Assembly (NCBI RefSeq): GCF_000016985.1
Contig: NC_009633.1
Location: forward strand, 3,081,539 to 3,145,538
DNA: 64,000 nt
From: Alkaliphilus metalliredigens QYMF
GTDB taxonomy: Bacteria > Bacillota > Clostridia > Peptostreptococcales > Natronincolaceae
Reading direction: 5' to 3'
Shown: one piece after another, positions 56,544 through 64,000 of the stretch
Position numbering within the stretch: position 1 is the stretch's first letter
How the letters are laid out: the number at the start of each line of letters is the position of its first letter
Translations under genes and position numbers: made by a program
The notes under the pieces: generated by a model
The model's database searches: none
What the model saw: only the letters and a program-made list of their open reading frames with translations
What the model was told of the DNA's origin: nothing

Positions 56544-56882
56544 TTAGGTTGATTTAATAAACTGACTACTACAATGAGGGCATGTGACTCTGATCCTTCC
56601 TTTATTTTTAGGAATTCTCATTCTCACATTACATTTTTCACAGTTGCTCACTATATAATCTAATAATGCTTCAATTCTTTGCTTATCTAGCCCAACAACC
56701 ACTTCATCTCCAATTAAAAAGGCTGGTACACCTTGTAATTTTCTCCGCGAAAACTCCGCCCCGGCCATTGGATCCTCATTGACATCCTTTTCCTCAAACA
56801 TAATCCCTCTACTCAAAAGAAACTCTTTTGCAGTCCGACAGTGGGGTCATGTTTTACTGGTAAAAACGATGACTTTCTTCAT
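56544..56882 (-). CDS. Selenocysteine-containing glutaredoxin with C-terminal zinc ribbon (in-frame UGA at 56849-56847)
   Basis: Thiol/selenol redox protein. From ATG at 56882 the frame reads MKKVIVFTSKT-[UGA]-PHCRTAKEFLLSRGIMFEEK. The UGA falls exactly at the first Cys of the CPHC redox motif, giving U-P-H-C (U12). The Grx fold continues with the cis-Pro loop GVPAFLIGDE and the GLDKQRIEALLDY end. A zinc ribbon follows (CEKC 80s, CPHC about 102) to residue 112. A SECIS-like hairpin lies just after the UGA. An ordinary start would be TTG at 56816, which would delete the active site. The SD is AAGGA nine bases upstream. Confidence 0.88.
56811..56834 (-). promoter_or_regulatory. Candidate bacterial SECIS element
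   Basis: In minus-strand RNA: ACU, bulged G, CAAAAG, loop AGUUU, CUUUUG, AGU. That is a nine-bp stem with one bulge and an apical loop whose second base is G. The loop G lies about 24 bases after the UGA, matching the bacterial pattern of a short stem-loop with G at the top shortly after the codon. Confidence 0.65.
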
Positions 56883-56909
56883 TTTTACACATCCTTTCAC
56901 CTACATCGA

Positions 56910-57131
56910 TTATAACTCCATCTCATTTAAAATTGCTTTCAGTTTTTTTAATTCCTCGTGACTTAAAGTAATTCCCTTACCCATCTTGGAATGCTCTGGA
57001 GCCCAATCCCTTATGTCATATTTAGGATCCCTGCCATTCCAACTGATTAAATTTAATTCCTTTGTCCAGCCTTTGCTAGAGTCCCCTAAGGTTCCAATGT
57101 TCTCTTGAATTTCATATTTAATTTCTGCCAT
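56910..57131 (-). CDS. YdbC-like PC4/p15 transcriptional coactivator family protein
   Basis: 73-residue protein like B. subtilis YdbC, a PC4-like single-stranded-DNA-binding fold. Visible: AEIKYEIQENIGTLG, GWTKELNLISWNGRDPKYDIR and the C-terminal helix ITLSHEELKKLKAILNEM. It starts with a good ribosome-binding site and ends 28 bases before the selenoprotein gene, possibly the same transcript. Confidence 0.85.
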   Translation of the reverse strand: MAEIKYEIQENIGTLGDSSKGWTKELNLISWNGRDPKYDIRDWAPEHSKMGKGITLSHEELKKLKAILNEMEL

Positions 57132-57372
57132 GATTTCACTCCTTTGGTGTTTTAGTCATATTCTTCTATTTTACTACCCAATATTCCTGCTATTTTACTC
57201 GAAACAGAATGTTCTAAATCCTATGTATTTGATGGCCCACATATTACCTATAGAAAGTAATGCCTATCTATCATATTATAAGCTATATATAAGCTTATTT
57301 AAATCATAAGCTTTTATAGACTTTAAATCAACTATCAATCCAACTTTTTAATTTACTAAAGGAGCAATAAAA

Positions 57373-58131
57373 ATGAAGAGACAGCAGTGGTTAACTTTTG
57401 CTCAAATAGGACAACTTATTCTTTTTTTTATTACGATTTCATATTTCTTACCATCAGATTATGCACCTTATTTTATAGGTCAATATATTGTTTTAATCAT
57501 TTCATTCACATTTTTATCTCAAAGTAAGAGTTTTATTTTATTAATCACATATACGATGGTTACTGGGGTTACTTTTCTCTTTATTGGTTTTATAAGGGAG
57601 TGGGAGGCTTCACTTCAATGGAGGGCAATTTTATATCACTTTATTCTAACTTCAAATGCGGCAATTTCATATAGTTCAGCCTATTTTTCTCGCCAACTCC
57701 AGGAGAATAATGCTTTTTTAAGTAAAAGAATTAATGAATTGTTAAATTATGTGGGAGATTCGGGATTGTTAACAAAGCAGGAGTTTGAAAAACGAAGTAA
57801 GTTAATTAAAAAAGCCATGGCCCGTCGCCATGAACAAGGATATCAAATATACTTTTCTTTAGAAAAAATTAATCCCTATACCCAAAAGTCAGCCTTTGAT
57901 ACCTTAACAAATTTGGCAGTGACAGTCTTTAGAAGTGAATATGACCTAGTAGGCAAATGGAATGATCATTCATTTGTTCTATTGCTTCAAAATACCGATG
58001 AACCAGGAATGGAAATTTCTTTAAATCGTTATTTCTCTACGGTCACCTCAAGAATGAATTTAAAGGAAAGTGACTTTGTTATTAAAATAGAAGCCATAGG
58101 ACATTCCCAAGGGCAGGTGATTACCATATGA
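57373..58131 (+). CDS. Membrane protein with degenerate GGDEF-like domain
   Basis: Four or five N-terminal membrane helices (about 8-115) lead, by a short coiled coil, to a domain that looks like a GGDEF fold: GLLTKQEFEKRS near the start, then DLVGKWNDHSFVLLLQNT in place of the usual D-x-v-aR-GGDEF-x-vll. The active motif is lost, so no diguanylate cyclase activity is expected. No RxxD I-site is visible. It overlaps the glycosyltransferase gene (ATGA at 58128-58131), so it may regulate that enzyme. ATG after AAAGGAG. 252 residues. Confidence 0.7.
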   Translation: MKRQQWLTFAQIGQLILFFITISYFLPSDYAPYFIGQYIVLIISFTFLSQSKSFILLITYTMVTGVTFLFIGFIREWEASLQWRAILYHFILTSNAAISYSSAYFSRQLQENNAFLSKRINELLNYVGDSGLLTKQEFEKRSKLIKKAMARRHEQGYQIYFSLEKINPYTQKSAFDTLTNLAVTVFRSEYDLVGKWNDHSFVLLLQNTDEPGMEISLNRYFSTVTSRMNLKESDFVIKIEAIGHSQGQVITI

Positions 58132-59342
58132 GAACACTACTTCTTATGAATTTTTTAGTCTTTTCAATAATTATCATATACTACTCTATACTAACAGTAT
58201 TTGGTTTATATTATCGAGCTAAAGATCAATCATCTAATCCTTTAAAAGATTATCCCAGTGTAGATATTTTGATACCAGCCCATAATGAAGCGAAAGTAAT
58301 CAAAAAAACCTTAGAAGCCATGGTGAAGTTAGATTATCCGGGCACAATACAGATCTATCTTTTGAACGATCAATCTCAGGATGACACAGGAGATATTGCA
58401 GAAGCCTTTGCTAATACATACACTAATATACATCATATCAGGGTTCCCGATGGTCAACCCAAGGGGAAATCAAGGGTTTTAAATTATGGCCTCAGTATTT
58501 CTAAGTCTAAATACTTCGTTGTCTATGATGCAGATAATCAACCGGAGCCCCTTTCTTTAAAATTATTAGTAGAAGCTGCGGAAAACACACAAAACGCCGC
58601 AGGGGCAGTGGGTTACGTCAGAACAGTTAATGCAGACAAAAATATTTTGACACGAATGATCTCTTTGGAGTTTCAAGTATTTCAATTGTTAATGCAATCA
58701 GGAAGGTGGTTTTTGTTTAAAACCGGTTCCTTGACAGGAACAAATATGTTGGTAAAACGCTCTACCCTAGATTTAGTCGGTGAATATGATGTTTATGCCC
58801 TAGCAGAAGATGCAGAGCTTACCCTACGAATTACTAATATAGGACAACGACTACCCATTGTCCCCGAAGCCATCACCTGGGAGCAAGAGCCTGAAGAATT
58901 AAAGGTCCTGATCAAGCAAAGAACAAGGTGGTTACAAGGGAACCTATATTTATTAGAAAAAATGTTCACCTCATTTGAGTACTATAAAAGAAGGATGCTG
59001 GTTCATAGTCTCCAACAGATTTTAGTTTATGTGGTCTTCCTCATATTTTTAATGATTTCACATGGTTGGTTTATAGCAGGTATTTTAGGATATTCCAGTA
59101 CCACTATACAGATGCCCCTTTTACTTACTTGGTATGTTTCTTATCTGGTTTATACCTCCCAGTTACTTAGCGCACAGGTTGTTGAAAAAACCGCCTCCCC
59201 TATTAATATGTTCATTGGGTTCATATCGTACTTTACCTATTCCCAGCTTTTTATATTCCTTTTTTTCAGAAGCTTATTTTACTATATTAGGGCAAGAAAG
59301 AAAGGAGAGATTATCTGTTGGGATAAAACAATTCGATTCTAA
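58128..59342 (+). CDS. Family 2 membrane glycosyltransferase (polysaccharide synthase-like)
   Basis: Processive-type GT2 enzyme. One N-terminal helix (about 5-27), the catalytic domain with PAHNEAKVIKKTLE, DADN (the D-x-D motif, about 128-131), the acceptor ED in LAEDAELTLR, and QRTRWLQG (Q-x-x-R-W). About four C-terminal helices follow. 404 residues. It resembles cellulose, chitin or PNAG synthases, and the sugar cannot be told. Coupled to the degenerate-GGDEF membrane protein upstream. Confidence 0.9.
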   Translation: MRTLLLMNFLVFSIIIIYYSILTVFGLYYRAKDQSSNPLKDYPSVDILIPAHNEAKVIKKTLEAMVKLDYPGTIQIYLLNDQSQDDTGDIAEAFANTYTNIHHIRVPDGQPKGKSRVLNYGLSISKSKYFVVYDADNQPEPLSLKLLVEAAENTQNAAGAVGYVRTVNADKNILTRMISLEFQVFQLLMQSGRWFLFKTGSLTGTNMLVKRSTLDLVGEYDVYALAEDAELTLRITNIGQRLPIVPEAITWEQEPEELKVLIKQRTRWLQGNLYLLEKMFTSFEYYKRRMLVHSLQQILVYVVFLIFLMISHGWFIAGILGYSSTTIQMPLLLTWYVSYLVYTSQLLSAQVVEKTASPINMFIGFISYFTYSQLFIFLFFRSLFYYIRARKKGEIICWDKTIRF

Positions 59343-59351
59343 TAATAAAAC

Positions 59352-59401
59352 TCCCCTCATAATAAATAGTTATATTATTTTAACTGTCTATTATAAGGGG
59401 T
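59352..59401 (+). terminator. Imperfect terminator-like hairpin after the glycosyltransferase
   Basis: CCCCT...AGGGG closes a long A/T-rich imperfect stem with pairing of AATAG-type and CTATT-type segments. Weak T-tract. It lies between convergent genes. Confidence 0.4.
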
Positions 59402-59446
59402 GCCTATCAATAATGACGCTTTTCTCAGATGATAATAATCTTCTTG

Positions 59447-60016
59447 TTATGTAGGGCTACCTGCAAGTCCAAGTTCAGCAGCTACTTCCTGCATTCCTTC
59501 AATGGTCCAAAGAATGACTGTATCTAAGTCCATATCTATCATTTCACAACCAGCAAGAATGACTTCACGATTAACACCAGCGGCAAAACCTTTTGACTTA
59601 AATTTTTTCTTAACCGACTTAACCTCAAGATCCAATATACTTTTATTAGGTCGCATTAATACACCCGCTGTTATCAGTCCCGTCAGCTCATCAATTGTGT
59701 ATAGTACCTTTTCCATTTTACGAATCGGCTCTACATCCATACATATATTCCATCCATGGGATATGACAGCATGAATGATATCTTCGTCAACACCTTCTTT
59801 TTCCAGGATCTCCTTACTCTTATGACAATGTTCATCAGGGTAGAGCTCATAATCAATATCGTGTATCAGTCCAACACTTCCCCAGTATTCCTCATCTTCG
59901 TTATTTTTTCTAGCAAAGTAACGCATAGTCGCCTCTACAGCAAGGGCATGAGTTATCAGAGCCTCATTTTTATTGTACTTTGTTAACAATTCATAAGCAT
60001 CTTCTCTAGTCATCAT
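59447..60016 (-). CDS. HD-domain phosphohydrolase
   Basis: Metal-dependent HD-superfamily protein. Metal ligands are visible as THALAVEATMRYFA (first His), LIHDIDYELYPDEH (H-D pair), and VISHGWN; the last Asp is in YTIDELTGL. 189 residues. ATG follows AAGGAGG eight bases upstream. Substrate is not known. It lies after hflC, separated by a terminator. Confidence 0.85.
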   Translation of the reverse strand: MMTREDAYELLTKYNKNEALITHALAVEATMRYFARKNNEDEEYWGSVGLIHDIDYELYPDEHCHKSKEILEKEGVDEDIIHAVISHGWNICMDVEPIRKMEKVLYTIDELTGLITAGVLMRPNKSILDLEVKSVKKKFKSKGFAAGVNREVILAGCEMIDMDLDTVILWTIEGMQEVAAELGLAGSPT

Positions 60017-60064
60017 CCTTTGTGCCTCCTTGTTTTCAATTTAAATATGAGCACTTGAAATATG

Positions 60065-60097
60065 TATAAGAAAAACCACCCAAAGGTGGTTTTTCTT
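60065..60097 (-). terminator. Terminator of hflK-hflC
   Basis: AGAAAAACCACC - CAAA loop - GGTGGTTTTTCTT, followed by T-rich flanks; overlaps the hflC stop codon. Confidence 0.85.
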
Positions 60098-61079
60098 ATG
60101 GGTTCAGTAAGTATTTAGCAAATGGTGAATTGGAATCGATCACCATCTTTGTTTGTCCATCAATGGTTTTTGTATATGCTTGTAGTGTTCTATAGAACTC
60201 ATAGAATTCAGGGTCTTTATTATGTGCCTCAGCATAAATTCGTATGGCCTCGGCGTCTCCTTCACCTCTAATGGTTTGTGCTTCCTCATATGCTTCTGCG
60301 TTTAAAATTGTGGCTTCCATGTCTGCTTCAGAAGTAATCATTAGGGCTTCTTCTGCCCCTTCTGAACGAAATTGCCTAGCGATTCTTTCTCTTTCAGTTT
60401 TCATTCTATTATATATGTTGGCAGAGTTTGCTTCAGGTAAATCTGTTCTTTTAATTCTGACATCCATCACCTTAATTCCTAGTCCAGCAACAGATCTGTT
60501 TACGGACTCTGCAACTCTCTCGGACAATTGTCTAGCATATTCTCTATCGGAGATTACGGTGTCAGTAGTGGCTCTTCCTATTTCCTCATTAATTGCAGAA
60601 TAAAGCAGGTCGTCTAATCTTGTATGGGCCGCCCCTTCGGTCCTAACACTGATTTTGAATAACGCAGGGTTTACAATTTTCCATTGAGCAAAATTGTCTA
60701 ATATTATTTTATTTTTGTCTCTTGTGATGACTTCCCTAGCATTAGAGTCAAATGTCAAAAGTTTATCGGTATATGTTTCCGCTCTTTGCCATGGGAGTTT
60801 GAAAAACAAACCCTTACCCTCTATAATTTCCACTTGTCCAAGTTGATTATTTTCCATGGTTCTCTCAACAAGCTCAGGGGTCTTTTCACTAACAATTATT
60901 TTCTTCACTTCGGTAAACTGCGTTAAAATCCCTAGCTCTGACTCCGAAACTGTATAAGTAAATAGGTTGAACCCACCTACAATAATGACTAGTGCTACGA
61001 CTATCATAGCCACTCGCGATCCTAAAGATCCTAACTCCTTAATTTTTTCTGTGGTAGAACGTTGCTCTTGCGGCTCCAT
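60096..61079 (-). CDS. hflC: Band-7 protein HflC (FtsH modulator)
   Basis: Second subunit of the HflK-HflC SPFH cage around FtsH. One N-terminal membrane helix (about 23-46), then the band-7 domain (TYTVSESELGILTQF, then ITRDKNKIILDNFAQW), and a helical EAE-rich tail before the C-terminus. 327 residues. Starts one base after the hflK stop, with the ribosome-binding site inside hflK. Confidence 0.92.
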   Translation of the reverse strand: MEPQEQRSTTEKIKELGSLGSRVAMIVVALVIIVGGFNLFTYTVSESELGILTQFTEVKKIIVSEKTPELVERTMENNQLGQVEIIEGKGLFFKLPWQRAETYTDKLLTFDSNAREVITRDKNKIILDNFAQWKIVNPALFKISVRTEGAAHTRLDDLLYSAINEEIGRATTDTVISDREYARQLSERVAESVNRSVAGLGIKVMDVRIKRTDLPEANSANIYNRMKTERERIARQFRSEGAEEALMITSEADMEATILNAEAYEEAQTIRGEGDAEAIRIYAEAHNKDPEFYEFYRTLQAYTKTIDGQTKMVIDSNSPFAKYLLNP

Positions 61080-62045
61080 TTACATCTCCCCCTGACTGTT
61101 TCCAAGAATATTAGAGAAGGGTAAAACCATTGTATTGTCTTTCCCATCCATTATATATTTATCTATGCCTGGAAGCACTTCTTCTAAGGTTTCTAGATAC
61201 ATTCGCGTTCTTGTTACTTCCTTACCCGACTGGTATCTTTCAAGAATTTGATTAAATTCAGAGGCATCTCCCCTAGCTCTAGCAATCCTATCCTCTTTAT
61301 AGGCTAGTGCTCTGTTAATCTCCTGTGCTGCTTCCCCTCTAGCTACAGGAATGATTTCATTTCGATAACCTTCAGCTTCATTTATGGCACTTCTTTTATC
61401 ATCTCTTGCTCTAATGACATCATGAAAAGCTTCCCCAACTTCTCCATCAGGAGGATTTACATCCTGAAGCCTTACATCCTCGACCATCATACCTAATTTA
61501 TAGAGATTCACAATTTCCTGAAGTTCTTCCCGAATCTCTTGCTCTACCAAAAGTCTATTTTCTGTCATAACTGAATCTAAATTATGATTGGCAACTGTTC
61601 GTCTTATGGCAGACTCCCCTGCAATCCTCACGGTTTCGCTTTGATTATCTACTTCAAATGTGTAACTAGCAGAATCAATGATTCTATACTGCAAAATAGC
61701 TTCCACATTGATTAAATTTCCATCTCCTGTTAACATAAGCGATTCCTTTTCTACAGAGGAATATTCTGTATTTGTACTGGAACTCCCCTCCGACCTAGTT
61801 CTAAATCCAAACTCTAAACGATGTAGCTCGTTTACATTAACTTTATAAACATTGTCGATCAATAAAGGCCTCCAATTTATCCCCGCCTTCGTGACTGTTC
61901 TATCATGCTCGCCAAATCTAGTTACAACTGCCTCTTCTCCTGACCCTAAAGTATAAAACCCCAAAACGAACCATATGCCGACTACGCTGAGTATCACAAT
62001 GCCAGATATGATATTTGCTAGTTTATTGCTATTCAGTTCAACCAC
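61080..62045 (-). CDS. hflK: Band-7 protein HflK (FtsH modulator)
   Basis: First subunit of the HflK-HflC complex that controls the FtsH protease. Helix at about 10-31 (ISGIVILSVVGIWFVLGFYT), band-7 domain (GEEAVVTRFG, VEAILQYRI), and an EAxxYR helical tail. 321 residues. The GTG at 62045 overlaps the AAGGGG ribosome-binding site. A CTG three codons down (62036) has the ideal 8-base spacing, so the real start could be CTG. Confidence 0.92.
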   Translation of the reverse strand: MVELNSNKLANIISGIVILSVVGIWFVLGFYTLGSGEEAVVTRFGEHDRTVTKAGINWRPLLIDNVYKVNVNELHRLEFGFRTRSEGSSSTNTEYSSVEKESLMLTGDGNLINVEAILQYRIIDSASYTFEVDNQSETVRIAGESAIRRTVANHNLDSVMTENRLLVEQEIREELQEIVNLYKLGMMVEDVRLQDVNPPDGEVGEAFHDVIRARDDKRSAINEAEGYRNEIIPVARGEAAQEINRALAYKEDRIARARGDASEFNQILERYQSGKEVTRTRMYLETLEEVLPGIDKYIMDGKDNTMVLPFSNILGNSQGEM

Positions 62046-62150
62046 CCCTTTATATAAGATACTTAATTATAACATACCTGAGTTTGAATAAAAAATGGAT
62101 CCCATTAGTAAGTAGATCTACTTCGGGAAGGATTATATATCATCAGACAT

Positions 62151-63233
62151 TTACTTAGCGTATGAAAGTATTTTATCAAGAATTTTTGCTCTGAGTTCAT
62201 TGACACCATCAAAGTTTACATTTGGCACATAATAGGATTCCATTACATCATGTGCTTTTTTTGTTTTTTGAAGATTCTTCATTGCATCATTAATCAATTG
62301 CTTAAAAAGTCTTTCACTATAATCTAATTCTTCCCTGTATTGTTCTATTTTCTTTTGGTCTAAAAATTGGTTTAAATTGAGTGCCAAGTATTGCTTATAC
62401 TTCTCGTGAGTTGTAATGGCAATATCTAGTCCTGGGATCAATAATGTTTCAATCTTATCCGGTACTAATGGCTCATGATGAATTTCGATATCATATCCTT
62501 TTTCCACTGCCATTTCTGCTATTTTTTCAAGCAGTGTTGATTTTCCCGTCCCTGGTGCTCCTTTTATATAAAGAACTTTATCCATTGGGCCCACATAGGT
62601 CTCTACATAATCAACATGCCCCTCTAAAGTGATGGCACTTCCAAGTAAATGCCTTTTCTTCCCGATTCGCTCTTGATCCTCGATGCCATCAAAAATTTCT
62701 TTTATGAGTGCTTTAGTTGCCTGATTTACCTTAACAAAATCCATTGCATATCCATAGATCCATTCTATATCATCGTGGATTAATTTAGCTGCTGGTAAAT
62801 ACTTATAGACTCTTTTATAAATATGACTGTTCGCCATGGTATTTTCAATAATTCCTTTTCGATTCACCTTCATGGCTGCTTCATCCCAATAGTCTCCTAA
62901 GTTAATAACTTCATCTACTGCGCCAGGATATTTGGGATCCTCGACATGGGGTGCGGTTCCATCTAACATGGCAATTTTTAACTCAGGAATGACAACCGCA
63001 TCAACAGAGTCCGGGTCAGCAGCACAGTGGTGAAACTCTATGTCATATCCTCTATCCACCATTTCATACCCGATCTTTTTCATCATATGTGATTTTCCTA
63101 CTCCTGGGCCACCTTTTACGAAAAATACGTGATTGGCGTTTTTCACATCAATAATATGATCAAAGTGCGAGTAAAATCCTAGAGAAGTATTTCCCCCTGG
63201 AAAAAGCCGTCTAATATTTCCTTTTTTCGTCAC
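62151..63233 (-). CDS. Twin P-loop ATPase (PRK06851-like), unknown
   Basis: Cytosolic protein of about 360 residues made of two related halves, each with a Walker A: FFVKGGPGVGKSHMMKKIG (about 38-55) and LYIKGAPGTGKSTLLEKIA (about 223-240). Each Walker A is followed by YDIE-HH, which points to internal duplication. I recall it as the uncharacterised PRK06851 group of Clostridia and Bacilli. Starts GTG at 63233 after GGAGGG. Alone between hflK and the topoisomerase gene. Confidence 0.8.
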   Translation of the reverse strand: MTKKGNIRRLFPGGNTSLGFYSHFDHIIDVKNANHVFFVKGGPGVGKSHMMKKIGYEMVDRGYDIEFHHCAADPDSVDAVVIPELKIAMLDGTAPHVEDPKYPGAVDEVINLGDYWDEAAMKVNRKGIIENTMANSHIYKRVYKYLPAAKLIHDDIEWIYGYAMDFVKVNQATKALIKEIFDGIEDQERIGKKRHLLGSAITLEGHVDYVETYVGPMDKVLYIKGAPGTGKSTLLEKIAEMAVEKGYDIEIHHEPLVPDKIETLLIPGLDIAITTHEKYKQYLALNLNQFLDQKKIEQYREELDYSERLFKQLINDAMKNLQKTKKAHDVMESYYVPNVNFDGVNELRAKILDKILSYAK

Positions 63234-63343
63234 AAAAGATCCCTCCTATTCCGTCTATTTAAACAAAAGTATATTATCATATTATTTTTATAAACTTATT
63301 TTGTGCTTGTCAGAAGCTTTTTAAAAAGGTCTTATTTTATAGG

Positions 63344-63380
63344 CGTAAAGGGACGGTATCTTTGATACCGCCCCCTTACT
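63344..63380 (-). repeat. REP-like hairpin with 16-bp stem
   Basis: On the minus strand GTAAGGGGGCGGTATC - AAA - GATACCGTCCCTTTAC, with all 16 positions paired (two G-U). It sits after the topoisomerase stop, 46 bases away. GC-rich core like that of the hairpin at 3838-3864, with the same GGGGCGG/CCGTCC arms. Confidence 0.5.
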
Positions 63381-63425
63381 CTTCTCTGGTTCATTAATCC
63401 TGCGTCTGACAATCCCTCAACAACT

Positions 63426-64000
63426 TCAACTTATTTTATGAAATGTTCCAACAGCTGGGATATTCCCTCTATAGTACTGAAAATCCTCGTAATCAAATTC
63501 ATCAAGAGCCTTTATTTCTTGGAGGTAACTACCCTCCTTAGATTTTAATATCTGCACACCCTTAGAATCACGAGAACTCTTGGGATTAATCTGTGCAGTG
63601 TTAAAAATTAAAATCTTATTAATGTTACTAGTGGCCACTAATTCTATATCCTCTTGTATGTTACTTATATACACAAGAGGCGACTCGCCATTATAGGCAT
63701 TTGCCAATTGTTTTCTGTTGGTTTTGGTTTCATAACTTTCAAGAGGAATTTTCGCCCCTTTACCATTTTCAAAGAAAAATAGCATGTGGCCTTTATAATT
63801 ATCTGTATAGGTAATGTATATGATATCTTCATCGGCATCTAAGGCTAGTATACTCCTTATGCGTTGTCCTATACTGGCAACTTTATCTTCATCCTCTTCT
63901 AGCTCTCTAGCCTTTGTTTTGTAAAGGATTTGCTTGTTTGAAAAGAGTAGTAATTCACCCTCCTCAGCACCTTCAACTTCTTGAATAATGTAATCATCCT
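63426..64000 (-). CDS. DNA topoisomerase IV/gyrase subunit A, C-terminal part; runs off the window edge
   Basis: The minus-strand frame is open to the window end. It shows about 190 residues of the beta-pinwheel C-terminal domain: blades like LLLFSNKQILYKTKA, IIYITYTDNYKG and KILIFNTAQINPK. The end NIPAVGTFHKIS resembles topoisomerase IV A (parC-type) from clostridia. No GyrA box is present in the visible part. The parC versus gyrA call is likely but not certain. Confidence 0.8.
   Translation of the reverse strand, partial: DDYIIQEVEGAEEGELLLFSNKQILYKTKARELEEDEDKVASIGQRIRSILALDADEDIIYITYTDNYKGHMLFFFENGKGAKIPLESYETKTNRKQLANAYNGESPLVYISNIQEDIELVATSNINKILIFNTAQINPKSSRDSKGVQILKSKEGSYLQEIKALDEFDYEDFQYYRGNIPAVGTFHKIS

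Noticed and set aside
56544-56816. A 90-residue zinc-ribbon protein starting at TTG 56816
   Set aside because: It would lack the first strand and active site of the glutaredoxin fold. Reading UGA as selenocysteine restores a complete Grx with a good ribosome site.

Overview
The window looks like a chromosome segment of an anaerobic, endospore-forming, low-GC Firmicute (class Clostridia). Three kinds of evidence point there. Sporulation and germination genes are present (spoIIP, gpr, a gerA/gerC/gerB set). The heat-shock operon is hrcA-grpE-dnaK under a CIRCE operator. Anaerobic redox genes (etfBA with an acyl-CoA dehydrogenase, and a NuoE/NuoF/NfnB-like flavoprotein complex) accompany a selenocysteine-containing glutaredoxin. 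The gene content and the selenoprotein are reminiscent of Alkaliphilus, but that genus call is recall plus inference, not a database match. No tRNA, rRNA, IS element, prophage or CRISPR array was recognised.

Layout. 1-9150: minus-strand housekeeping and sporulation block, read from high to low coordinates as gpr, spoIIP, a small membrane protein, lepA, hemW, then hrcA-grpE-dnaK (dnaK runs off the left edge); rpsT is divergent from gpr. 9150-18220: holA-comEC, a small unknown gene, an MBL hydrolase, a TPR protein, a stand-alone ComEC-type MBL protein on the plus strand, and a DNA methyltransferase translationally coupled to a protein that resembles ferredoxin-dependent bilin reductases. 18500-22000: four unrecognised genes. 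22000-27900: an ABC-2 exporter pair, a YtcJ-like amidohydrolase, a PgpA-like protein and a DEAD-box helicase. 28000-33000: gerA-gerC divergent from gerB, then a dipeptidase. 33100-37500: an FtsX-type ABC exporter operon with its ATPase and membrane-fusion lipoprotein, preceded by a possible leader peptide.

37600-45640: an MgtC-like protein, then a tripartite tricarboxylate transporter (tctC2-tctC1-tctB-tctA) with its two-component system and a ComFB-like gene upstream. Seven uninterrupted 11-bp direct repeats lie immediately upstream of the transporter's -10 box. They are the best candidate for the response regulator's operator. 45900-49400: maoC-acd-etfB-etfA. 50290-56130: a three-gene redox complex resembling Stn-type (Sporomusa Nfn-like) transhydrogenases, whose large subunit carries a molybdopterin-oxidoreductase-like tail with no visible catalytic Cys/Sec and no C-terminal domain. 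56500-64000: the selenocysteine glutaredoxin/zinc-ribbon fusion, a YdbC-like PC4 protein, a degenerate-GGDEF membrane protein coupled to a family-2 glycosyltransferase, an HD-domain protein, hflK-hflC, a twin-P-loop ATPase, and the C-terminal end of a type II topoisomerase A subunit.

The most interesting items are the UGA-decoded Grx-zinc ribbon protein (56544-56882), the 11-bp operator array (42665-42741), the giant Stn-like subunit, the bilin-reductase-like gene coupled to a methyltransferase, and the split ComEC. Start codons were chosen from Shine-Dalgarno spacing, and many are TTG or GTG.
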